Both the position numbers and the translations under genes were made by a program. Positions 1-8,517 of a DNA stretch of 64,000 nucleotides are shown piece after piece; the stretch's first letter is position 1; every line of letters begins with the position of its first letter. Origin of the DNA: RYN-133 sp963754285 (GTDB taxonomy: Bacteria > Actinomycetota > Actinomycetes > Mycobacteriales > Jatrophihabitantaceae). The notes under the pieces were generated by a model that saw only the letters and a list, made by a program, of their open reading frames with translations, was not told where the DNA came from and searched no databases. Location: NCBI GenBank assembly GCA_963754285.1, contig CAVWFN010000007.1:310001-374000 (forward strand), written 5' to 3'.

Positions 1-765
1 GACCTGGGTGGCGTGCGCCAGCAACGCGGCGTCACGACGTTCGAACCAGTCGGCGACCGGAACCTTCGTGGTGATCTTCGGCGGTCGGTAGTTGCGTTCC
101 TTGCGCCACTCGTCCCACTGCTTGCGACGCTCCTCGTAGGGCGACTCGAGACCCTTGACGACCATCGCGTCATGGATGGCGTTCATGCGCTCGGCGCTGA
201 ACCCGACGTCGTAGTAGAGCTTCAGCGGCTGCCACGGCTCGCCCTCGTCCGGGAACAGGTCGGGATCCGGGGCCGCCTCGAACGCCGCGACCGAGATCTC
301 GTGGGTGCGGATGTGATCCGGATGCGGGTAGCCGCCGTTCTCGTCGTAGGTCGTCACGACGTGCGGTTTGAAGTCGCGAATCTCGCGGACGAGACGTCGG
401 GTGCCTTCTTCGACCGGCTGGAGCGCGAAGCAACCCTCCGGCAGCGGCGGCAGCGGATCGCCTTCGGGCAGACCGGAGTCGACGAAGCCGAGCCAGTGCT
501 GGCGCACGCCGAGGATGGCACGCGCACGATCCATCTCGTCGCGCCGGATCTCGGCGATGTTCGCCTCGATGTCCTCGCGATGTTGCAGGGCCGGGTTGAG
601 GATGCTGCCGCGCTCACCGCCGGTGCAGGTGACTACGAGGACGTCGACGCCCTCGTCGACATAACGGGCCATCGTGGCCGCGCCCTTGCTCGATTCATCG
701 TCGGGATGGGCATGGACGGCCATCAACCGCAGCTGCTCGGGCTGCGCGGGGTGCTGCGTAGTCAC
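1..765 (-). CDS. mca: Mycothiol S-conjugate amidase (partial, C-terminus outside window)
   Basis: Zinc-dependent amidase of the PIG-L/LmbE fold. The family cleaves mycothiol S-conjugates so that the mercapturic acid can be exported and glucosaminyl-inositol recycled. The N-terminus reads LMAVHAHPDDESSKGAAT, which carries the AHPDDE metal-binding motif, and a later HPDH motif (NGGYPHPDHIRTHE) supplies further zinc ligands. The start is a GTG at 765; the upstream ATG runs into a stop after three codons. The frame stays open to base 1, giving 255 residues, so roughly the last 30-40 residues of a usual 285-300 are missing. It is divergent from greA, as in mycobacteria. Substrate choice of Mca over MshB is inferred from length and context. 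Confidence 0.93.
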   Translation of the reverse strand, partial: MTTQHPAQPEQLRLMAVHAHPDDESSKGAATMARYVDEGVDVLVVTCTGGERGSILNPALQHREDIEANIAEIRRDEMDRARAILGVRQHWLGFVDSGLPEGDPLPPLPEGCFALQPVEEGTRRLVREIRDFKPHVVTTYDENGGYPHPDHIRTHEISVAAFEAAPDPDLFPDEGEPWQPLKLYYDVGFSAERMNAIHDAMVVKGLESPYEERRKQWDEWRKERNYRPPKITTKVPVADWFERRDAALLAHATQV

Positions 766-908
766 GGGTCCATTGTTCCTGATACCGCGGACAGCCATTT
801 TTCGCCCGTACGACAGGTGCGATGTTAGGTTCGAGGCTTCGCATCAGCGAGCTGAGGTGGTCCTCAGCACGCCGGTGAATCCGCAACAGACGAATTTGGA
901 GTACCGAC

Positions 909-1403
909 GTGTCCTCGACCGACGATGCTGTCACTTTTTTGACGCAAGAGGCCTACGACCGTCTCTCGCACGAGCTCGACGAGCTGATTGCCAACCGTCC
1001 CGCGATGGCCAAAGAGATCAACGACCGCCGCGAAGAGGGCGACCTGCGCGAGAACGGCGGATATCACGCCGCGCGCGAGGAGCAGGGCAAAGCGGAGGGC
1101 CGCATCCTCCAGCTGCAGGAGCTGCTGCGTAACGCCAAGGTCGGCGAGGCGCCGGTGAGCGACGGAGTCGCCGGGCCGGGAATGGTCGTCGAGGTGCGCT
1201 TCGGCGGTGACAGCGATGTCGAGACGTTCTTGATCGGCTCGCGTGAAGAGTCCGAGACCGCGGCGGTCGAGGTGTACTCGGCAGCGTCGCCGCTCGGCAA
1301 GGCCCTGACCGGCGCACACGAAGGGGACACCGTCGAGTACGAGACCCCGAACGGCAAGACGATGAAGGTCACGCTCGTCAGCGCGAAGCCGTACACCGGC
1401 TGA
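909..1403 (+). CDS. greA: Transcription elongation factor GreA
   Basis: Stimulates RNA polymerase to cleave backtracked nascent RNA through the secondary channel. The 164-residue protein has the N-terminal coiled coil with the acidic tip (EEGDLRENGGYHAAREE) and a C-terminal FKBP-like domain (VYSAASPLGKALTGAHEGDTVEY without gaps is typical). The start is GTG at 909 behind a GGAG at about 898-901. Divergent from mca. A shorter GreA-like protein is encoded at 26885, so this is the canonical copy. Confidence 0.95.
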   Translation: MSSTDDAVTFLTQEAYDRLSHELDELIANRPAMAKEINDRREEGDLRENGGYHAAREEQGKAEGRILQLQELLRNAKVGEAPVSDGVAGPGMVVEVRFGGDSDVETFLIGSREESETAAVEVYSAASPLGKALTGAHEGDTVEYETPNGKTMKVTLVSAKPYTG

Positions 1404-1410
1404 GGTAGTC

Positions 1411-2136
1411 GTGCCCGCCGTCCGGATCCTGCCCGCGGTCTCGATCGCCACGTGCATTGTGCTCGGTGCCGGTTGCGCGTCGCAGGTCTCGGGCAGCGGG
1501 ACGGGCGCCGGGCCGCGAAGTGGCGCCGTCGTCTCGTCGAGCGGTGCAGCGCCGAGCAGTGGCTCGACGTCGCCGTCATCGCCCGGGACGTCGTCGAAGC
1601 CTGCGAAGTCATCGAGTTCGGCGAAGCCGGGCACCCATCCCGTCCCGGCCCAGCCGTTGCGCACCGTCACCGCCCACGCACCCGGGGGGCGGTCCTACGT
1701 CGTCAAGATCTGGGCCGAGAAGACCGTGACGAACTGCGCCGCGCATGCCTACGGCGCGCCCGTCATCAGCTTCCTGCGGCGGCATCCGTGTTTCAGCATG
1801 CGCCAGTTGCTGGCCACGACCACCGTCGATGGCAAGGCGGTCGGATTCGCGCAGCGGTCGATCGGCTTCCGTGGCGGCATGAACGCGAGCTACCGGGCCG
1901 CCGGCGAGTTCCGCGATCTGGTCACGCAATCGGGCACCGGCAACCTCAACGACCTGATGCGCGAGGGTTACCGGCTGCCGAGCGGGCCGTCGGCCGTCCC
2001 GTTCCCGAACGCGTTCAGCGCGCTCGGGCAGGACAACAGCGTGACCGTCGTCGAGGCGTGGTACCTGAGCGGGCCCACGCCTGACAACGACCCGCCCTTG
2101 GTGCGCATGGCCCAGGACATCTTCCTGCAGTTCTGA
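1411..2136 (+). CDS. Putative secreted lipoprotein of unknown function
   Basis: A 241-residue protein starting at GTG 1411, seven bases after greA. It has a short hydrophobic signal segment ending in a lipobox (VLGAGC at residues 17-22), then about 50 residues rich in Ser, Gly, Pro and Lys that look like a wall-spanning linker, then a folded domain of about 150 residues with two cysteines (TVTNCAAHAYG and RRHPCFSM) that may form a disulfide. The domain is not recognised. Probably cotranscribed with greA and attached to the outer face of the membrane. Confidence 0.7.
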   Translation: MPAVRILPAVSIATCIVLGAGCASQVSGSGTGAGPRSGAVVSSSGAAPSSGSTSPSSPGTSSKPAKSSSSAKPGTHPVPAQPLRTVTAHAPGGRSYVVKIWAEKTVTNCAAHAYGAPVISFLRRHPCFSMRQLLATTTVDGKAVGFAQRSIGFRGGMNASYRAAGEFRDLVTQSGTGNLNDLMREGYRLPSGPSAVPFPNAFSALGQDNSVTVVEAWYLSGPTPDNDPPLVRMAQDIFLQF

Positions 2137-2619
2137 TCACGCAGTAACCGCATACAGGAAGCATTGCGGCAGCACCGTGCGCACATGCACGATCGCGACG
2201 TCGGGCTCGTCGAGCAGTCGGCGAATGACCGCCTCGACATCGGTGCCCTCGTCGACGAGCGTGTTGTGCTCGTAGTTCATCGTGCGGTCGGCGCGATACG
2301 TGCGCAGTAGCCGCGGTCCCGTCCTCAGCTGTGCCGGCAACTCGGCCGGGTGCGCGTAGCCGTCGCACGCGCTCGCGTGGACGTAGATCGGACCGACCTC
2401 GCGCCACGGTGACGCGTCGGTGAACGGGGCGTATGAGATGAGCATGATCTGCTCGCCGGCTGTTGCGTATCGCAGGCAGCAGCGCAGCGGCTGACCGTCG
2501 CCGCTGGCCGCGAATGTGACGAGCTCGTTGCCGTGGCCGTCGGTTCCGGCAGCACGGATGCCGGCGAGAACTGCGGGGTCGATGGCGTGGACTGTCAGGC
2601 GAGTTGTCAACGTGGTCAT
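2137..2619 (-). CDS. DUF1203 family protein
   Basis: A 160-residue protein from ATG 2619. It matches the DUF1203 pattern: a central CLRYATAGEQIMLISYAPF strand region, then GPIYVHA and a conserved C-terminal half with MNYEHNTLVDEG. Function is unknown for the family. Its stop abuts the stop of the convergent lipoprotein gene with no spacer, so the two transcripts must terminate inside each other or share a terminator. Confidence 0.75.
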   Translation of the reverse strand: MTTLTTRLTVHAIDPAVLAGIRAAGTDGHGNELVTFAASGDGQPLRCCLRYATAGEQIMLISYAPFTDASPWREVGPIYVHASACDGYAHPAELPAQLRTGPRLLRTYRADRTMNYEHNTLVDEGTDVEAVIRRLLDEPDVAIVHVRTVLPQCFLYAVTA

Positions 2620-2712
2620 GCGTCCACCATCGCCGGCTCGAACCGGAGGCGCTGGCGGAAATCGGACGCGGCATCGTGGCGAGTTCACCACCCACGTCGT
2701 AGCGTCGTGCAG

Positions 2713-4137
2713 GTGAGTTCACCCACGATCGCGACCCTCGGCGACCTGCGGGCGTCGGGGCACGTGCACCGCAGTGTCAAGACCGAAATCCGGCAGAACC
2801 TGATAGCTCGGTTGACGACCGGAGAGCCGAGCCTGCCGGGCATCGTCGGCTTCGACGAGACCGTCGTCCCCGAGGTCGAGCGTGCGCTGCTCGCCGGTCA
2901 CGACATCGTGTTGCTCGGGGAACGTGGGCAGGGCAAGACGCGGTTGATCCGCACGCTCGTCGGTCTGCTGGACGAGTGGACGCCTGTCGTCGCGGGCTGC
3001 GAGATCAACGATCACCCGTACGCGCCGGTGTGCGGACGGTGCCGGAACCTGCTCGAGACCGAGGGTGATCTGCTGGCCGTGTCATGGCGCCACCGCAGCG
3101 AGCGGTACGGCGAGAAGCTGGCGACACCAGACACCTCGGTCGGCGACCTGATCGGCGACGTCGACCCGATCAAGGTCGCGCAGGGTCGTACGCTCGGCGA
3201 CCCGGAGACCATTCACTTCGGACTGGTTCCGCGCACCAATCGCGGCATCATCGCCGTCAACGAACTGCCCGATCTCGCCGAACGCATCCAGGTCGCGCTG
3301 CTCAACGTGCTCGAGGAACGCGACATCCAGGTGCGCGGCTACCAGCTGCGGATGAGCCTCGATCTGTTGCTGGTCGCGAGTGCGAACCCCGAGGACTACA
3401 CGAACCGCGGCCGCATCATCACGCCGCTCAAGGACCGGTTCGGTGCGGAGGTGCGCACGCACTACCCACTCGAGCTCGCCGACGAACTCGCGCTCATTGC
3501 GCAAGAGGCCGCCGTGCTGTGGTCGGATTCGGATTTCGCCGCGCCGGTCGTGCCGGGTCATCTGCTCGAAGTGATCGGGCGCTTCGCGCGCAACGTCCGC
3601 GACGCACCGCAGGTCGACCAACGATCCGGAGTGTCGGCGCGGTTCGCGATTGCCGCGGTCGAAACCGTCGCCGCCTCGGCGGTGCGCCGCGCTGCGGTCG
3701 CGCGCGAACCGGTTGCCGTCGCTCGTGTCGCCGATCTGCCGTCGGTGATTCCGGCGTCGCGCGGCAAGGTCGAGTTCGACGACGCCGACGAGGGCCGCGA
3801 GTTCGAGGTGCTCGAACACCTCATGCGCCGTTCGATCGTCGAGACCTACCGCGCGCGTCTGGCCGGAATGGATCTGCGGCCGTTGCAGGAGAAATTCGAC
3901 CAAGGCCTCACCGTCGAGACCGGCGACGCGGTGGGCAGCGAGTCGCTGCTCGCGCAGCTCGGGCCCGTCCCGGTGCTGGCGGCGCTGCTCGACCGGCTCG
4001 AGGCCGACGGCATCGGCGAAGGACCCGCTGCGGTCGGTATCGCCGCTGCAGCGTTGGAGTTCGCGCTGGAAGGGCTGCACTTGAACAAGCGGCTCGCCAA
4101 GGACTCGGACGGGGTGCGCACGATCTACGGCAACTGA
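2713..4137 (+). CDS. MoxR/ChlI-type AAA+ ATPase
   Basis: AAA+ ATPase of the magnesium-chelatase I / sigma-54-interaction-like group. Walker A is GERGQGKT near residue 68; IIAVNELPDLAERIQVALL corresponds to the Walker B/sensor region, and LVASANPEDYTNRGRI with PLKDRFG resembles ChlI and MoxR proteins. About 474 residues from GTG 2713; a GTG two codons upstream is equally possible and no strong ribosome site separates them. These ATPases usually sit directly before a VWA-domain partner. Here the partner (6194-8158) is about 2 kb away because an opposite-strand HNH gene and a repeat-rich spacer lie between them. Likely a chaperone-like machine acting with the VWA protein; the client is unknown. 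Confidence 0.85.
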   Translation: MSSPTIATLGDLRASGHVHRSVKTEIRQNLIARLTTGEPSLPGIVGFDETVVPEVERALLAGHDIVLLGERGQGKTRLIRTLVGLLDEWTPVVAGCEINDHPYAPVCGRCRNLLETEGDLLAVSWRHRSERYGEKLATPDTSVGDLIGDVDPIKVAQGRTLGDPETIHFGLVPRTNRGIIAVNELPDLAERIQVALLNVLEERDIQVRGYQLRMSLDLLLVASANPEDYTNRGRIITPLKDRFGAEVRTHYPLELADELALIAQEAAVLWSDSDFAAPVVPGHLLEVIGRFARNVRDAPQVDQRSGVSARFAIAAVETVAASAVRRAAVAREPVAVARVADLPSVIPASRGKVEFDDADEGREFEVLEHLMRRSIVETYRARLAGMDLRPLQEKFDQGLTVETGDAVGSESLLAQLGPVPVLAALLDRLEADGIGEGPAAVGIAAAALEFALEGLHLNKRLAKDSDGVRTIYGN

Positions 4138-4200
4138 CGTCGGGTCGGCCGGGTTCGCGGTCAGGCAGCGTTCTCGGTTACCTCGACTTCACCGTTCTCG

Positions 4201-4219
4201 TTGTCGTCCGGGACGACAA
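4201..4219. repeat. 19-bp dyad TTGTCGT-N5-ACGACAA, copy 1
   Basis: Perfect 7-bp arms with a 5-base spacer, inside the out-of-frame tail of the HNH gene. Four more copies lie at 4739-4757, 5836-5854, 5896-5914 and 6092-6110. Confidence 0.8.
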
Positions 4220-4296
4220 TCGTGTGGTCGATGGGGTAGGTCGCTGGATCGACGAGGTAGGTCTTGCCGGCGGGATCGGTCCAGATGGTGGTTCCG

Positions 4297-5550
4297 TCAG
4301 GTCGTCGGTTCGACGGTCCAGTCGGTGTCGTGCTTCATGTGGTGATGTCGACAGCACAGGGCTTGGAGGTTGGGTTCGTTTGTCTGGCCGTTGTCGTCCC
4401 AGGCGAGGATGTGGTCGAGTTCGCAGCGGCAGGCGGGTCGGTTGCAGGAGGGGAAGCGGCAGGTGCGGTCGCGGGCGATGATGAAGTCGCGTAGGGCGGC
4501 GGGTGGTTTGTAGACGGTGCGGCCGTGGTCGAGGAGTGTGCCGAGCGGGTCGGTGACCAGTCGGCGCCAGGTGCCGGTGGGGTCGTCGGCCAGCCGTCGT
4601 GCCAGCGCGGCGGGGATCGGCCCGTGCCCGTCCAACTCGGCGGGCTGGTTGTCCTGCCCGAGCAGGGTCGACAGCGCGACCGAGACTTGGATCGTGGGAC
4701 GTAGCCCGGTATAGCGCGGGAGTTGCGTCGTAGCCGGATTGTCGTCCGAAACGACAATCGCGTCGTCAGCACCGGTCGGCTCGGGTACGGCGACGTTGCG
4801 GCAGTGCGGGCAGGCCTCGAAGCGGTTCAACGCGTCGAGGCCCAACTGGACCAAGGCGTCGGCGCGGCGCTGATCCTTCGTCCGGTCGTCGTCAGGGTCG
4901 TGCTGTTCGGCGGCAACGTCGAGGGCGGTCATCAACGCCTGGGCGCCTTCGGCGGGCAGCACGGCTGCGAAGTGTGCGATGGCGGCGCAGTAATGGTCGG
5001 GGTAGGTGTAGACCCGGCGCTGCTTGAGAGCCTTGGCCAGGAAGTCGGCGAGCTGTTGTTCCATCGTTCGACGGTCGAGAGCGACGACTTCACGACGCAC
5101 CTTGCGCGCGAACGCGGACACGTCACGGCCCGCGGCGAATGGCACGCAGCGTCTCTCCAGTTCGGCGGCGCACTCACCGTCGAGGCCGGGCAGTCCGGAG
5201 ACGGCCTCGTAGAGCAGCTTGGCGCGACGCATGTTCAGCTCACCGGCTTCGAGCGCGGCGAGCGTCGCCGGAAGTTGCTGCAACAAAGTGTGGGCGGTGT
5301 CGATCCGCGCTGCGACGGCCACGGCGGACTCTCCCAGCGCAGCCCGCAGTTCTTCGCGCACGTATTCCTTCTCCAACACCGGCGCCGGCACGCCCTCGCG
5401 CGGGTCGTCGGCAATCGCGGCGACCAGACGCAGTTCACGCGCCTGCAGCCGGGCGATCTCACGCCCCACCGCGCGCATCGCCTCGAACCGCTCGTCCAGA
5501 TCGAGCGTCCACGGATCAAGGTCATAACTAGCAATCGAACTGTTTGTCAT
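4297..5550 (-). CDS. DUF222/HNH endonuclease (13E12-like), C-terminus shifted out of frame
   Basis: 417 residues from ATG 5550. The N-terminal DUF222 helical region is followed by a C-terminal HNH nuclease with zinc-type cysteines and the ELDHI ... NLQALCCRHHHMKH catalytic pattern. The frame stops at 4297 just after DWTVEPTT. One base out of frame, the coding sequence continues to a stop at 4161 (46 more codons reading DGTTIWTDPAGKTYLVD and onward), which is the usual family C-terminus. Removing one base near 4300 restores a 462-residue protein. Two 19-bp TTGTCGT-N5-ACGACAA dyads lie in the gene (4739-4757 and, in the shifted tail, 4201-4219). The gene interrupts the ATPase-VWA pair. DUF222-HNH genes are multicopy in actinobacteria and may be mobile. 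Confidence 0.88.
   Translation of the reverse strand: MTNSSIASYDLDPWTLDLDERFEAMRAVGREIARLQARELRLVAAIADDPREGVPAPVLEKEYVREELRAALGESAVAVAARIDTAHTLLQQLPATLAALEAGELNMRRAKLLYEAVSGLPGLDGECAAELERRCVPFAAGRDVSAFARKVRREVVALDRRTMEQQLADFLAKALKQRRVYTYPDHYCAAIAHFAAVLPAEGAQALMTALDVAAEQHDPDDDRTKDQRRADALVQLGLDALNRFEACPHCRNVAVPEPTGADDAIVVSDDNPATTQLPRYTGLRPTIQVSVALSTLLGQDNQPAELDGHGPIPAALARRLADDPTGTWRRLVTDPLGTLLDHGRTVYKPPAALRDFIIARDRTCRFPSCNRPACRCELDHILAWDDNGQTNEPNLQALCCRHHHMKHDTDWTVEPTT
4739..4757. repeat. 19-bp dyad TTGTCGT-N5-ACGACAA, copy 2
   Basis: Same arms and spacer length as the other four copies, here within the coding part of the HNH gene, where it encodes VVSDDN. The spacer sequence differs, so the arms are the conserved part. 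Confidence 0.8.
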
Positions 5551-6193
5551 AGCTCGCACGCTAACCGCAGGGTCTGACAATTTCGGGAGTGCGGGAACAG
5601 AGAATCTCTTTATTCCGCAAGCAGATTCGTCGTCGTCGCGTGTGAGACACCGATCGCGTTCCTACCGCCGGTCCGCGGTGTCGCCGCCGGCTTCGTGGGT
5701 GCACGAGCATCGGATGGGGTGGTCGGCTTCCGTGGGCCAAGACTGCACCGCTCTCGCCCCAGCCTCGGCCGGCGGCGTCGCTGCTGCTTACGTGGCTGTG
5801 GTCATCGGCCGCTGTGGTTCACCGCGGGTTGCTGATTGTCGTGTGGGACGACAACGGTCACGTCTCTGCCGCTGTGGTTCACCGAACGTTGCTGATTGTC
5901 GTGTGGGACGACAACGGTCGCGTTCCTACCGCCGGTCCGCGGGGTGGGCGGCGTCGTGGGTAGCATCGAATGGCGGTGGTCGAGTTTCGTGGGCCAAGAC
6001 TGCACCGCTCTCGCCCCAGCCTCGGCCGCCGGCCGCGTCGCTGCTTGCCTGGCTGTGGTCATGTGCCGCTGTGGTTACGGCGGGTTGCTGATTGTCGTGT
6101 GGGACGACAAAGGTCGCGTTCCCACCCGCCCACCTCACCACCCGCTGGCTAGGCTCGGACGAGAGCCACACGAGCGAGGATTCGAGGTGCGCA
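5551..6193. repeat. Gene-free spacer made of nested tandem repeats
   Basis: 643 bases between the HNH gene start and the VWA gene. A long unit starting CGCGTTCCTACCGCCGGTCC begins at 5655 and again at 5919. Both copies share further blocks: TTCGTGG, then GTGGGCCAAGACTGCACCGC (5733 and about 5990), the CCAGCCTCGGCC block, and GCCGCTGTGGTT. Inside the first unit is an exact-length 60-bp tandem duplication (5809-5868 and 5869-5928). Three copies of the 19-bp dyad lie at 5836-5854, 5896-5914 and 6092-6110. Open frames crossing the spacer only reflect the repeat and show no gene features. The VWA promoter must lie here or further upstream. Confidence 0.8.
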
Positions 6194-8158
6194 ATGCCCA
6201 AGTCGCGGTTCCACTACGGCGCCTGGCACGGCGGTCCGGATCCGCTTGCAGCGCCCTACGACGTCCGCGAGGCACTCGACGAGATCGGCGATGACGTGCT
6301 GGCCGGCGCATCTCCACGTAGCGCGCTGAACCGCATGTTGCGTCGCGGCACGGACGGTCGGAACGGACTCGACGCGCTTCGACGACGAGCCCGCGAACGC
6401 GCCCGCGAGTTGCGCCACAGCGGCCGCCTGGACGGGACGCTCGAGAAGGTCAAGGAGCTGCTCGAACAGGCCGTCGAGGCCGAACGGCGCGAGCTGTTCC
6501 CCGATCCGTCCGACAGCGCGCGCATGGCCGAGGCCGAACTCGACTCCCTGCCCAACGACACCGCACGCGCAGTTCGGCAGCTCAGCGACTACCAGTGGCG
6601 CTCCGAGCAGGCGCAGCTCGCCTACCAGCAGATCCAGGACATGCTGCGCGACGAGGTACTCGACGCGCAGTTCGCCGGGATGCGCGAAGCGATGCAGAGC
6701 GCGACCCCACAGGATCTCGAGCGGGTACGCGAAATGATGAGCGCGCTCAACGACATGCTCGACGCCGATGCCCGGGGCGAACACACGCAAGAACAATTCG
6801 ATCAGTTCATGGAGCAGTACGGCGACTTCTTCCCGGAGTCCCCGCAGAATCTCGAAGAGCTCATCGACTCCCTCGCCCGTCGGGCGGCGGCAGCGCAGCG
6901 ACTGCTCGAGAGCCTCACCCCCGAACAGCGCAACGAGCTCGAAGCGCTGATGAGCCAGGCAATGCAACAGTCCGGCCTGGCAAACGAGATGGCCCGCTTA
7001 CAGCAAGGCCTGCGCTCGGCACGTCCCGACCTGCGGTGGGGCGGGCGCCAACGCGTCGACGGCGACACCCCGATGAACTTCTCCGACGCCACCGGCGCAC
7101 TCGCCGAGCTCGCCGACCTCGATCAACTCGACGACCTCCTCGGCCAGGACTATCCCGGTGCGAGCCTCGACGACATCGACGAGGAACTGATCGAGCGCGC
7201 GCTCGGACGAGCGGCCGTCGACGACATCTCGCAGCTGCGGCGCATCGAACGCGAACTGCGTGACCAGGGCTACCTCCAACGCGGCAGCGACGGCCTCCGG
7301 CTCACGCCGCGAGCCCTGCGTCGGCTCGGATCGACTGCGTTGAAAAGGGTTTTCGACGTTCTCGAATCCCGCGGACGCGGCGGTCACGACGTTCGCGACG
7401 CAGGCGCCGCCGGCGAAGTCACCGGCGCGAGTCGTGAGTGGCGCTTCGGCGACGAACAGCCCTTGGACGTCATCCGCACCGTCCGCAACGCCGTGCAGCG
7501 CACGACGGCAGCGGGCATCGAGCTCGAGCTGGCCTCGGAGGACTTCGAGATCGTCGAGACCGAACGCCGCTCCTCGGCCGCGGTGGCACTACTCGTCGAC
7601 ATGTCGTACTCGATGGAACTGCGCGGCACGTGGGGCGAAGCCAAGACGACCGCACTCGCACTGCACGCACTGATCAGCACCAAGTTCCCGCAGGACGCCA
7701 TCGAGATCATCGGGTTCAGCGACTACGCGCGCGTCATGAGCACCAACGCTCTCGTCGAACACGACTGGGACCGCGTGCAGGGCACCAACCTGCAGCACGG
7801 GCTCATGCTCGCGCGCCGACATCTCGACAAGCACCGCAATTCCGAGCCGGTCATCCTCGTGATCACCGACGGTGAGCCGACCGCGCACCTCGCTCGTGAC
7901 GGATTCGCCGACTTCGCGTGGCCGCCGACGCGCGAAACGATCGCCGCCACCCTCGCCGAGGTCGAACGCTGCACCCGCCGCGGCGCCACCATCAACGTCT
8001 TCATGCTCGACGACGACCCCCGGCTCGTCGAGTTCATGCGCGAGGTCGGCCGCCGCAACGGCGGCCGGCTGTTCCTGCCGAAGCAGGGCGCGCTGGGCGA
8101 GTACGTCGTTGCCGACTACCTGCGCTCGCGCGACGGGCGTCGCCGTGCCGCCGGCTGA
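6194..8158 (+). CDS. VWA-domain protein, partner of MoxR-type ATPase
   Basis: 654 residues from ATG 6194, with GAGGTG five bases upstream. The first two thirds are acidic and helical (long heptad-like stretches from about residue 50 to 300). The C-terminal third is a von Willebrand A domain with an intact MIDAS: DMSYSMEL (DxSxS), later TNLQHGL and VITDGEPTAH. Such proteins work with MoxR-like AAA+ ATPases, here the product of 2713-4137, probably in metal-dependent assembly or remodelling of a client complex. Codon 269 (6998-7000) is the rare Leu codon TTA. The SET-like gene overlaps its 3' end by 14 bases. Confidence 0.85.
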   Translation: MPKSRFHYGAWHGGPDPLAAPYDVREALDEIGDDVLAGASPRSALNRMLRRGTDGRNGLDALRRRARERARELRHSGRLDGTLEKVKELLEQAVEAERRELFPDPSDSARMAEAELDSLPNDTARAVRQLSDYQWRSEQAQLAYQQIQDMLRDEVLDAQFAGMREAMQSATPQDLERVREMMSALNDMLDADARGEHTQEQFDQFMEQYGDFFPESPQNLEELIDSLARRAAAAQRLLESLTPEQRNELEALMSQAMQQSGLANEMARLQQGLRSARPDLRWGGRQRVDGDTPMNFSDATGALAELADLDQLDDLLGQDYPGASLDDIDEELIERALGRAAVDDISQLRRIERELRDQGYLQRGSDGLRLTPRALRRLGSTALKRVFDVLESRGRGGHDVRDAGAAGEVTGASREWRFGDEQPLDVIRTVRNAVQRTTAAGIELELASEDFEIVETERRSSAAVALLVDMSYSMELRGTWGEAKTTALALHALISTKFPQDAIEIIGFSDYARVMSTNALVEHDWDRVQGTNLQHGLMLARRHLDKHRNSEPVILVITDGEPTAHLARDGFADFAWPPTRETIAATLAEVERCTRRGATINVFMLDDDPRLVEFMREVGRRNGGRLFLPKQGALGEYVVADYLRSRDGRRRAAG

Positions 8159-8507
8159 GCCGGCCGAGGTCGAACAACGCCCGTCAATGATCGCCGGACA
8201 CGGTGCGTTCGCTGTCACCGACCTCGCCGCCGGCACAGTCGTAGCCGGGAACCTCAACCACAGCTGCGACCCGAACAGCTGGTTCGACGGAGCCGAGCTT
8301 GTCACCCGCCGCCCGATCACAGCCGGCGAGGAGCTCACCTACGACTACGCGACCGGCGCCACCGACCTGACGCTGTACTGCCATTGCGAGACCTACCGCT
8401 GCCGGCAGGTCATCGAAGGAACCGATTGGCAGATCCCCCAACTGCAACAGCGCTACGCCGGCCACTTCGCACCGGACGTGCAGAAGCTGATCGACGCCGC
8501 CCAATAG
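8145..8507 (+). CDS. Shortened SET-domain protein (lysine methyltransferase-like)
   Basis: 120 residues from GTG 8145, overlapping the VWA stop; an ATG at 8188 is an alternative start. It contains the SET pieces GHGAFAVTDLAAGTVV, NHSCDPN (pseudoknot motif), EELTYDYA and a post-SET-like cysteine cluster (CHCETYRC), then DWQIPQLQQRYAGHF. The first motif runs straight into NHSCDPN. In family members I know, about 40 residues of strands lie between them, so this copy seems to carry an internal in-frame deletion and may lack part of the SAM or peptide site. Translationally coupled to the VWA gene and ten bases before pheA. Confidence 0.65.
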   Translation: MPPAEPAEVEQRPSMIAGHGAFAVTDLAAGTVVAGNLNHSCDPNSWFDGAELVTRRPITAGEELTYDYATGATDLTLYCHCETYRCRQVIEGTDWQIPQLQQRYAGHFAPDVQKLIDAAQ

Positions 8508-8517
8508 GGTGGTCGCC

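Noticed and set aside
13..828. Plus-strand frame opposite mca
   Set aside because: Mca catalytic motifs are on the minus strand; the plus frame shows no domain.
2630..2690. tRNA-like stretch (TTCGAGC between CCGG words) upstream of the DUF1203 gene
   Set aside because: No acceptor or anticodon stem can be drawn; the T-loop is six bases in a four-base-pair stem.
5642..6091. Open frame across the repeat spacer on the plus strand
   Set aside because: The peptide only mirrors the tandem repeats and has no domain, ribosome site or conservation signal visible.
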